DNA of 41,738 nucleotides from Gammaproteobacteria bacterium (lineage in GTDB: Bacteria > Pseudomonadota > Gammaproteobacteria > Steroidobacterales > Woeseiaceae), in assembly GCA_029865385.1 (NCBI GenBank), contig JAOUGX010000022.1, positions 1 to 41,738 of the forward strand. The letters are read 5' to 3'. A program made the position numbers and the translations under genes. Positions 34,709 through 41,738 of the stretch are shown piece after piece (the first letter of the stretch is position 1; each line of letters begins with the position of its first letter). Below the pieces are notes generated by a model, which saw only the letters and a program-made list of their open reading frames with translations, had not been told where the DNA came from and did no database searches.

Positions 34709-36634
34709 ATGGGAAAGGTTATCGGTATCGACCTGGGTACCACCAATTCCTGCGTAGCAGTGATGGAGGGTGACAAACCCAAGGTAATCGAGAACAGCGA
34801 GGGCGACCGCACAACGCCATCTATTGTCGCGTTCAGCAAGGACGACCAGGTGCTGGTCGGCCAGTCGGCCAAACGACAGGCTGTCACGAATCCGAAGAAC
34901 ACGTTGTTCGCAGTCAAGCGCCTGATCGGGCGTCGGTTCGAGGACGACGTCGTGCAGCGCGATATTGGCATGGTGTCCTACAAGATCACCAAGGCGGACA
35001 ACGGTGACGCCTGGGTCGAGGTGAACGGTAACAAGATGGCACCGCCGGAAATTTCCGCCCGTGTGCTGATGAAAATGAAAAAGACGGCGGAAGACTATCT
35101 TGGTCACGAGGTGACCGAGGCCGTTGTGACCGTGCCAGCATACTTCAACGATTCGCAACGGCAGGCAACCAAGGATGCCGGCAAGATCGCCGGTCTCGAT
35201 GTCAAGAGAATTATCAACGAGCCTACTGCGGCCGCACTTGCATACGGCATGGACAAGAAGCGCGGCGATGCCAAAATCGCAGTTTACGACCTGGGCGGCG
35301 GCACCTTCGATATCTCGATTATCGAAATCGCTGAAGTGGACGGTGAGCACCAGTTCGAAGTACTGGCAACCAATGGCGACACTTTCCTCGGTGGCGAGGA
35401 TTTCGACATACGCGTAATGGAATACCTGACATCGGAATTCCAGCGTGAAAGCGGCGTGGATATCAGCAAGGATCCACTGGCGATGCAGCGCCTCAAGGAG
35501 GCATCCGAAAAGGCAAAGATCGAATTGTCTTCGTCACAACAGACCGAGGTCAATCTGCCGTACATCACGGCCGATGCCAGCGGCCCAAAACATCTCAGCA
35601 TAAAGCTGACGCGGGCGAAGCTCGAGTCGCTGGTTGACGAACTGATCACGCGGACCATTGGACCGTGCAAGATTGCGCTGAAAGATGCCGGCCTGAAAGT
35701 CAGCGATGTCGACGATGTCATTCTGGTCGGCGGACAGACCCGAATGCCCAAGGTGCAGCAGGAAGTGCAGAGCCTGTTCGGCAAGGAGCCGCGCAAGGAC
35801 GTAAACCCGGACGAGGCCGTGGCACTCGGCGCCGCAATCCAGGGTGGTGTGCTTGCAGGTGACGTCAAGGATGTGTTGTTGCTCGACGTCACGCCGCTTT
35901 CGCTCGGTATCGAGACGCTCGGTGGTGTAATGACCAAGCTGATCGAGAAAAATACGACGATTCCGGCCAATGCGGAGCAGGTATTCTCAACTGCTGACGA
36001 CAATCAGAATGCAGTAACCATTCATGTCCTGCAGGGTGAGCGAGAGCGCGCCCGCGACAACAAGTCACTGGGTCGATTCGACCTTACCGACATTCCGTCG
36101 GCGCCGCGCGGGCTACCGCAGATCCAGGTGACCTTCGATATCGATGCGAACGGAATTCTGAATGTTTCGGCGAAGGACAAGGCAACCGGTAAATCGCAGA
36201 ACATCGTCATCAAAGCCTCCAGCGGCTTGTCTGATGAAGAAATCGAGAAAATGGTTGCTGACGCGGCGAGCCACGCCGAGGAAGACAAGAAATTCCGCGA
36301 GCTGGTTGACGCACGCAACCAGGCAGACGGCATGATCCATGCAGCTGAGAAGACTCTCAAGGAGCTCGGCGAGAAAGCGACCGGCGAAGAACGGCATGCT
36401 GTCGAATCGGCGGTGTCGGATTTGAAGGCGGTGCTGGACAGCGAAGATAAAGTCAAAATTGAAGCGAAGACGTCTGCACTGGCAGAAGCTTCGGCCGCCG
36501 TTGCACAAAAACTGCACGCCGACAAAGCGGCAGAAGAGGGCAAAGCAGGCAAAGAATCGGCGAAAGCCAATGGTGAAGATGTCGTCGATGCCGAGTTCGA
36601 AGAGGTTGACGGCGACGACAAGTCCAAGTCGTAA
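34709..36634 (+). CDS. dnaK: Chaperone DnaK (Hsp70)
   Basis: A 641-residue Hsp70. It begins [16 protein letters not shown], and [11 protein letters not shown] and [11 protein letters not shown] mark the ATPase domain; the substrate domain and a C-terminal tail ending in an acidic low-complexity segment follow. Length matches E. coli (638). It holds unfolded chains in ATP-driven cycles with DnaJ and GrpE. GGAG lies 10 bases before the ATG. It is followed by a hairpin and dnaJ. Confidence 0.98.
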   Translation: MGKVIGIDLGTTNSCVAVMEGDKPKVIENSEGDRTTPSIVAFSKDDQVLVGQSAKRQAVTNPKNTLFAVKRLIGRRFEDDVVQRDIGMVSYKITKADNGDAWVEVNGNKMAPPEISARVLMKMKKTAEDYLGHEVTEAVVTVPAYFNDSQRQATKDAGKIAGLDVKRIINEPTAAALAYGMDKKRGDAKIAVYDLGGGTFDISIIEIAEVDGEHQFEVLATNGDTFLGGEDFDIRVMEYLTSEFQRESGVDISKDPLAMQRLKEASEKAKIELSSSQQTEVNLPYITADASGPKHLSIKLTRAKLESLVDELITRTIGPCKIALKDAGLKVSDVDDVILVGGQTRMPKVQQEVQSLFGKEPRKDVNPDEAVALGAAIQGGVLAGDVKDVLLLDVTPLSLGIETLGGVMTKLIEKNTTIPANAEQVFSTADDNQNAVTIHVLQGERERARDNKSLGRFDLTDIPSAPRGLPQIQVTFDIDANGILNVSAKDKATGKSQNIVIKASSGLSDEEIEKMVADAASHAEEDKKFRELVDARNQADGMIHAAEKTLKELGEKATGEERHAVESAVSDLKAVLDSEDKVKIEAKTSALAEASAAVAQKLHADKAAEEGKAGKESAKANGEDVVDAEFEEVDGDDKSKS

Positions 36635-36663
36635 TCGACTTCCGGATCATCATGCAATGACGG

Positions 36664-36691
36664 AACCGGGCGCCGAAGTTGGCGCCCGGTT
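36664..36691 (+). terminator. Hairpin between dnaK and dnaJ (attenuator)
   Basis: Arms 36664-36674 (AACCGGGCGCC) and 36681-36691 are perfectly complementary over 11 bp around a 6-base loop, followed by TACT rather than a full T-run. It is likely a partial terminator that lowers dnaJ relative to dnaK. Confidence 0.6.
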
Positions 36692-36712
36692 TACTATGTA
36701 AACAGGCAGGCC

Positions 36713-37852
36713 ATGGCAAAGCGCGACTATTACGAGGTTCTCGGTGTACCGAGGGAAGCGACGGAGGCCGAGATCAAGAAGGCTTATCGTCGTCTTGCCA
36801 TGAAGCACCATCCCGACAGAAATCAGGAGGACGCCGAGGCCGGCAAAAAGTTCAAAGAGGCCAAGGAAGCCTACGAAACCCTCACGGATGTTGATAAGCG
36901 CGCAACTTATGATCGCTTCGGTCACGACGGACTCCGTGCCGCTGCCGGCGGTGGTGGTGCCGGTGGATTTTCGGCGGAGGGATTCGGCGATATCTTCGGC
37001 GACGTTTTTGGCGACATATTTGGAGGTGGCGGAAGGCGCGGCGGTCGCAGCCAGGTTTTCCGTGGCTCGGATCTGGGCTATGAGCTCGAGCTCGAGCTGG
37101 AACGCGCTGTCAGCGGCGACTCTGTCACTATCGAAGTTCCGACGCAGGCACCCTGTGCCGAATGTGATGGCAGTGGCGCCAAGAAGGGCACCGAACCTGT
37201 GCAGTGCACGACTTGCGGTGGCGTCGGTCAGGTGCGAATGCAGCAGGGCTTCTTTTCGATTCAGCAAACCTGCCCGGCCTGCAAAGGTGCCGGCAAAGTC
37301 ATTCAGGATCCCTGCGGCAAATGTCACGGCAGGGGTAGGGTCAGCAAGACCAAAAAGCTGTCGGTCAAAGTGCCGCCGGGCGTGGATAGCGGCGATCGCA
37401 TTCGCCTCACAGGAGAGGGCGAGGCCGGCCGCAACAACGGGCCGCCGGGCGATCTGTACGTAGAAATCCGGGTACGGCCGCACAAGCTGTTCGAGCGATC
37501 CGGCGCCGATCTTTCCTGCGAAATACCGGTCAGTTTCGCTACGGCAACGCTGGGTGGCGAGGTTGAACTGCCGACCCTGGACGGACACGTGTCGCTCAAG
37601 ATTCCTGCCGGCACTCAGTCGGGCAAGGTTTTTCGACTGCGCGGAAAGGGAGTCAGCACGGTGCGAGACCGGCATCTCGGTGACCTGTTTGCAAAGGTGT
37701 CAGTCGAAACGCCGGTAAATCTCACCGACGAGCAAGAATCCCTGCTTCGACAATTTGACGAGCTGCTGAGTACAGGGGGCAAGCGCCACAATCCGCGGGC
37801 CGGCGGCTGGCTTGACTCTGTCAAGAGATTTTTCGACCGGATCAGCCAGTAA
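36713..37852 (+). CDS. dnaJ: Co-chaperone DnaJ (Hsp40)
   Basis: A 379-residue DnaJ: J domain with HHPDRNQ, a Gly/Phe-rich linker (about 80-110), then four zinc motifs, [24 protein letters not shown] and CGKCHGRG, and the C-terminal substrate domain. It brings substrates to DnaK and stimulates its ATPase. An AGG lies just before the ATG at 36713. It follows dnaK by 78 bp and is followed by dapB after 14 bp. Confidence 0.98.
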   Translation: MAKRDYYEVLGVPREATEAEIKKAYRRLAMKHHPDRNQEDAEAGKKFKEAKEAYETLTDVDKRATYDRFGHDGLRAAAGGGGAGGFSAEGFGDIFGDVFGDIFGGGGRRGGRSQVFRGSDLGYELELELERAVSGDSVTIEVPTQAPCAECDGSGAKKGTEPVQCTTCGGVGQVRMQQGFFSIQQTCPACKGAGKVIQDPCGKCHGRGRVSKTKKLSVKVPPGVDSGDRIRLTGEGEAGRNNGPPGDLYVEIRVRPHKLFERSGADLSCEIPVSFATATLGGEVELPTLDGHVSLKIPAGTQSGKVFRLRGKGVSTVRDRHLGDLFAKVSVETPVNLTDEQESLLRQFDELLSTGGKRHNPRAGGWLDSVKRFFDRISQ

Positions 37853-37866
37853 ACCGAGGTCAGCAA

Positions 37867-38661
37867 ATGTTGAGAATCGCGTTGATCGGGGCGGGCCGTA
37901 TGGCCCAGGCTGTTATGCGCCAGGTCGTCGCAAACGCGGATTTTCAACTGGCGGTGCTTTGTGTCAAGCCAGGCAGTGAATCTGCGGCACAGGAGGCAGT
38001 TGCCGCCGCCGGCATTGGCACCGATCTGCCAATCGTTTCGAATCCGGCGAACCTCGACGCCGATTTGTTCGACATTGCAATGGATTTCAGCTTGCCGGCT
38101 GCAACCGCGTCGGTACTTGCTGCAGTTGTGGACGCCGGCAAGCCTCTGGTGTCAGGCGTTACCGGACTGGACTCCAAGGGCCTGACCGCCATGCGCAAGG
38201 CTTCGTCGCGGATTCCATTGCTTTATGACCGCAATATGAGCATAGGCATCGCCCTGATGCAGAAACTCGTGGGGCAGGCCGGAGCGGCCCTGGGAATGGA
38301 TTTCGTTGTTTCAGTACTGGAAACCCACCATGTGCACAAAGCCGACGCTCCGTCCGGAACCGCATTGAAGCTTGCTGAAGCAGCGGCGAAGAGCCGCGGG
38401 CAGGAATTTCAATCGGTGTACCTGTTCGATCCGGACGGGTTCCTGAGGGATCAACCCGCAGACAGTGTGGTCGTTACTTCCTACCGCCAAGGCGACAATC
38501 CCGGTGAGCATACGGTGCGATTTGCGGGCGCTAATGAAATACTTGAATTGACCCACAAAGTGACCGATCGGCGGGTTTTTGCCGAAGGTGCGCTCAGGGC
38601 GGCGCAATGGCTGGTCAAGCAAGCAAAAGGGCTCTACGCGGTGAGCGATATCCTTAGCTGA
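37867..38661 (+). CDS. dapB: 4-hydroxy-tetrahydrodipicolinate reductase
   Basis: A 264-residue DapB. GAGRMAQAV is the NAD(P) loop, DFSLPAAT follows, and ETHHVHKADAPSGTALKL contains the catalytic His and Lys with the DAPSGTA motif. It makes tetrahydrodipicolinate for lysine and diaminopimelate (peptidoglycan) synthesis. GAGG precedes the ATG by 7 bases. It follows dnaJ by 14 bp and is probably read through from it; a terminator lies downstream. Confidence 0.96.
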   Translation: MLRIALIGAGRMAQAVMRQVVANADFQLAVLCVKPGSESAAQEAVAAAGIGTDLPIVSNPANLDADLFDIAMDFSLPAATASVLAAVVDAGKPLVSGVTGLDSKGLTAMRKASSRIPLLYDRNMSIGIALMQKLVGQAGAALGMDFVVSVLETHHVHKADAPSGTALKLAEAAAKSRGQEFQSVYLFDPDGFLRDQPADSVVVTSYRQGDNPGEHTVRFAGANEILELTHKVTDRRVFAEGALRAAQWLVKQAKGLYAVSDILS

Positions 38662-38735
38662 TTCGAGCTTGCGCTGGCGCCAGTGCGCTGTGTTGAGTAA
38701 ACTACGCCGGGCCGCCGGCCTGCCGGCGCGGCCAT

Positions 38736-38763
38736 AAGCGGAAGACAGTGTCCTTCCGCTTTT
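38736..38763 (+). terminator. Intrinsic terminator after dapB
   Basis: AAGCGGAAG (38736-38744) and CTTCCGCTT (38753-38761) form a 9-bp stem with an 8-base loop, followed by TT. It ends the dnaK-dnaJ-dapB transcript before carA. Confidence 0.6.
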
Positions 38764-38832
38764 GCGCATCTAGAGTACGGTTTTGATGAAATTCCAAAGC
38801 AAAAAAAATCTTCGACCCGACGGGCGCGATCG

Positions 38833-39990
38833 TTGACTACGCCCGCAATACTCGCACTCGAGGACGGTACGGTATTCCATGGCATTTCCGTAGGCAAAGA
38901 CGGAAAGACCATTGGAGAAGTCGTATTCAACACGGCCATGACCGGTTACCAGGAGATCCTGACGGATCCGTCTTATTGCCGGCAGATCGTTACGCTCACC
39001 TATCCGCATATCGGGAACACCGGGACCAACAGCCAGGACATGGAATCCTCGCGGGTTCATGCCTCGGGCCTGGTTATTCGCGATAGCTCGATGTTGACCA
39101 GCAGCTGGCGATCGGAGCGCAGTTTTTCGGATTTCCTGAAAGCCGGCAAGACCGTAGCGATCGCCGATATCGACACCCGCAAACTGACCCGTATTCTTCG
39201 TGAAAAGGGCGCCTTGTCAGGATGCATCATGACCGGAACGGTAGATCCGGCAATCGCCGTGCAGCACGCGAGCAAGTTCCCCGGTATCGCCGGTATGGAC
39301 CTGGCCAAGATCGTCACCACGGACCGAATGTACCAGTGGTGTCATGGGACCGAGTTCGGTCGTCGCCCGCGGATCCTTAGTCGCCGTATAGCGCCATACC
39401 ATGTCGTTGCCTACGATTTCGGCATCAAACGCAACATCCTGCGCCTTTTGTCCGATCTCGATTGCCGCATGACCGTGGTACCGGCCAAGACCCCGGCATC
39501 GCAGGTGCTTGCTTTGGCGCCGGATGGTGTTTTTCTGTCGAATGGTCCGGGTGATCCCGAACCTTGCGACTATGCGATCAACGCGATCCGGGACATTCTG
39601 GATGCGGACTTGCCGGTATTCGGCATCTGCCTCGGTCATCAGCTGCTAGGTCTTGCGGTTGGCGCACGCACGGTAAAAATGAAGTTCGGGCACCACGGGG
39701 CCAATCACCCGGTACAGGACCTGAAAACAGGGAAAGTCATCATCACCAGTCAGAACCATGGCTTTGCCGTCGACGAAACCAGCCTGCCGAAGAACGTCGT
39801 TGCTACGCACCGTTCCCTGTTCGACGGCAGCCTGCAGGGCATGGCGCTAACCGACAAACCCGCCTTCAGTTTTCAGGGACATCCGGAGGCGAGCCCCGGT
39901 CCGCACGATCTTCTGCACATGTTCGAAGACTTCATTGTTGCAATGGACGCGCTGAAACGCCGTCATACGAAAACCGCATTGACGTTTTAG
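38833..39990 (+). CDS. carA: Carbamoyl-phosphate synthase small subunit
   Basis: A 385-residue glutaminase subunit. The start is TTG at 38833, since the next residues ([16 protein letters not shown]) align with the conserved CarA N-terminus and no ATG is in the right place; there is no good ribosome binding site. The GATase domain has [11 protein letters not shown] (catalytic Cys) and [10 protein letters not shown]. It supplies ammonia to CarB for arginine and pyrimidine synthesis. An AT-rich 95-bp gap separates it from carB. Confidence 0.93.
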   Translation: MTTPAILALEDGTVFHGISVGKDGKTIGEVVFNTAMTGYQEILTDPSYCRQIVTLTYPHIGNTGTNSQDMESSRVHASGLVIRDSSMLTSSWRSERSFSDFLKAGKTVAIADIDTRKLTRILREKGALSGCIMTGTVDPAIAVQHASKFPGIAGMDLAKIVTTDRMYQWCHGTEFGRRPRILSRRIAPYHVVAYDFGIKRNILRLLSDLDCRMTVVPAKTPASQVLALAPDGVFLSNGPGDPEPCDYAINAIRDILDADLPVFGICLGHQLLGLAVGARTVKMKFGHHGANHPVQDLKTGKVIITSQNHGFAVDETSLPKNVVATHRSLFDGSLQGMALTDKPAFSFQGHPEASPGPHDLLHMFEDFIVAMDALKRRHTKTALTF

Positions 39991-40022
39991 AAAATACTCA
40001 TAAAACAATTATTTATCTGATA

Positions 40023-40042
40023 ATCATAATGTAATTTATGAT
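40023..40042 (+). repeat. Inverted repeat in the carA-carB spacer
   Basis: ATCATAA (40023-40029) and TTATGAT (40036-40042) form a 7-bp palindrome with a 6-base gap, in an unusually AT-rich spacer. It could bind a regulator or be part of a promoter for carB, but I cannot name the protein. Confidence 0.4.
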
Positions 40043-40085
40043 ATTTGATCACGCACAGGACAAGCGCCGGAAGCCGCTCTGACAC

Positions 40086-41738
40086 ATGCCAAAAAGAACC
40101 GACATAGAGAGTATTTTGATCATTGGTGCCGGTCCAATCGTCATCGGCCAGGCCTGCGAGTTCGATTACTCGGGTGCCCAGGCCTGCAAAGCCCTGAAGA
40201 GCGAGGGCTACCGGGTCATTCTCGTGAACTCCAATCCGGCGACCATCATGACCGACCCGGAAACCGCCGACGCAATTTACATTGAACCGGTCAACTGGTC
40301 GGTTGTAGAGCGCGTGATTGCCAAGGAGCGGCCGGATGCGCTGCTGCCGACGATGGGCGGCCAGACGGCCCTGAATTGCGCACTCGACCTGGTCCGAGAG
40401 GGCGTGCTTGAGAAATACAAAGTTGAACTGATTGGCGCGTCGCGCGATGCGATCGATATGGCCGAAGATCGTGAACTTTTCCGGGAAGCGATGCAGGACA
40501 TCGGGCTGGAAGTAGCGAAGGCGGAAATCGCCCATTCGATGGAGGAAGCCTTCGAAAAGCAGCCGAAGATCGGATTTCCGACGATTATCCGCCCGTCATT
40601 CACGCTGGGCGGCACAGGTGGGGGCATCGCCTATAACCGCGACGAGTTCGAACAGATCGTGACCCACGGCCTGGAGATGTCGCCGACCAATGAAATACTG
40701 CTCGAAGAATCCGTGCTCGGTTGGAAGGAATTCGAGATGGAGGTCGTGCGCGACCGCAATGACAATTGCATCATTGTCTGTTCCATCGAAAACTTCGATC
40801 CGATGGGCGTGCACACGGGTGACTCGATTACCGTGGCGCCGGCACAGACGCTGACAGACAAGGAATATCAGCGCATGCGCAACGCGTCGATCGACGTATT
40901 GCGCAAAATCGGTGTAGAGACCGGTGGTTCGAACGTTCAATTCGCCGTGGATCCCGAGGATGGCCGAATGTTGGTTATCGAGATGAATCCCCGCGTTTCG
41001 CGATCATCGGCACTTGCTTCCAAAGCGACCGGGTTCCCGATCGCGAAAGTCGCGGCGAAACTCGCGATCGGCTATACGCTGGACGAGCTGCAAAACGATA
41101 TTACCGGTGGCGCCACGCCGGCATCCTTCGAACCGACAATCGATTACGTAGTTACCAAGATACCGCGATTTACTTTCGAGAAATTCCCCGGCGCGAATAC
41201 GCGCCTGACGACGCAGATGAAATCGGTTGGCGAAGTCATGTCTGTCGGACGAACTTTTCAGGAGTCGCTGCAAAAGGCACTGCGCGGTCTTGAAACCGGT
41301 ATTGCTGGTCTGGACGAACGCGCCGATTCGGTCGATAGCGAAGAGGGCCGCGACCAGTTGCGGCACGAACTGCGCGCGCCCGGCGCGGAGCGAATCCTTT
41401 ACGTCGCGGATGCGATGCGATTCGGCTTATCCATTGACGAAGTCGCAAAACTCTCACGAATCGATCCCTGGTTTCTGGCGCAAATCGCGGACCTGGTTGC
41501 CGAGGAAGGCCGAATACGCAAGGACGGCCTCGAAGCTCTCGACGCGGTGCGACTGCGGCAACTGAAACGCAAAGGCTTCTCGGACGCGCGCATTGCTACA
41601 TTGCTGCAGCAGGACGAACAGGTAATTCGCAAACGCAGAATTCGCCATGGCGTACGGCCGGTTTTCAAGCGAGTCGATACCTGTGCCGCAGAATTTGCCA
41701 CTACGACCGCCTACCTCTACTCCACCTATGAGGAGGAA
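40086..41738 (+). CDS. carB: Carbamoyl-phosphate synthase large subunit (partial, 5' end)
   Basis: The frame is open from ATG 40086 to the window edge: 551 codons without a stop, about half of the usual 1070. [20 protein letters not shown] and [15 protein letters not shown] are the first ATP-grasp half; [20 protein letters not shown] near the end starts the region before the second half. It makes carbamoyl phosphate from bicarbonate, ammonia and two ATP. It follows carA by 95 bp. Confidence 0.98.
   Translation, partial: MPKRTDIESILIIGAGPIVIGQACEFDYSGAQACKALKSEGYRVILVNSNPATIMTDPETADAIYIEPVNWSVVERVIAKERPDALLPTMGGQTALNCALDLVREGVLEKYKVELIGASRDAIDMAEDRELFREAMQDIGLEVAKAEIAHSMEEAFEKQPKIGFPTIIRPSFTLGGTGGGIAYNRDEFEQIVTHGLEMSPTNEILLEESVLGWKEFEMEVVRDRNDNCIIVCSIENFDPMGVHTGDSITVAPAQTLTDKEYQRMRNASIDVLRKIGVETGGSNVQFAVDPEDGRMLVIEMNPRVSRSSALASKATGFPIAKVAAKLAIGYTLDELQNDITGGATPASFEPTIDYVVTKIPRFTFEKFPGANTRLTTQMKSVGEVMSVGRTFQESLQKALRGLETGIAGLDERADSVDSEEGRDQLRHELRAPGAERILYVADAMRFGLSIDEVAKLSRIDPWFLAQIADLVAEEGRIRKDGLEALDAVRLRQLKRKGFSDARIATLLQQDEQVIRKRRIRHGVRPVFKRVDTCAAEFATTTAYLYSTYEEE

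Noticed and set aside
35284-36003. A 239-codon antisense frame across dnaK
   Set aside because: A shadow of the conserved dnaK frame with no recognisable domain.
36650-37675. A 341-codon antisense frame across dnaJ
   Set aside because: Long antisense frames are common with biased codon use opposite conserved genes; the DnaJ motifs are clear on the plus strand.

Overview
The window reads as chromosomal DNA of a gammaproteobacterium. The gene order smpB, ratA, rnfH, bamE, recN, nadK, grpE matches the E. coli neighbourhood, and Prc, TypA, SrkA, Fur, DapB and CarAB fit that class. A complete hrcA-grpE-dnaK-dnaJ cluster, several TPR and TolB-like membrane proteins and a tmRNA tag ANDDNYALAA suggest a deep-branching, probably marine, gammaproteobacterial lineage (Woeseia/Chromatiales-like; this is inference). 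No tRNA, rRNA or CRISPR array was seen.

Layout. 1-8.2 kb, mostly minus strand: prc protease, several small membrane or hypothetical proteins, a DUF1232 protein, a coiled-coil FHA protein and a Ycf46-like AAA ATPase. 8.2-11.6 kb is envelope-related: a lipoprotein gluzincin peptidase divergent from an NlpC/P60 lipoprotein, then a pair of overlapping lipoprotein genes. 11.8-14.7 kb: srkA and typA. 14.7-19.8 kb: a HAD-PlsC fusion, a saccharopine-dehydrogenase-like oxidoreductase, a secreted DUF442 phosphatase-like protein and a TPR lipoprotein.

19.9-25.4 kb looks like a small island in the 3' end of ssrA (tmRNA). A 21-nt near-copy of the tmRNA 3' end (19 of 21 identical), abutting a strong terminator hairpin, lies at 19905-19925, 5.46 kb downstream of the real tmRNA end at 25364. 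Between them are a TolB/TPR membrane protein, a pyruvate-kinase-like protein with an apparently doubled B domain, a lipoprotein cytochrome c, a lysine-rich histone-like protein, and fragments of two unrelated transposases. No integrase is visible, so the element, if real, is decayed or non-autonomous.

25.4-41.7 kb is core housekeeping: ssrA and smpB (ribosome rescue) separated by an HxlR regulator, an NSS transporter, ratA-rnfH, bamE, fur, nadK-recN, the chaperone cluster hrcA-grpE-dnaK-dnaJ with good sigma-32-type promoters before grpE and dnaK, then dapB, carA and the first 551 codons of carB, which runs off the right edge.
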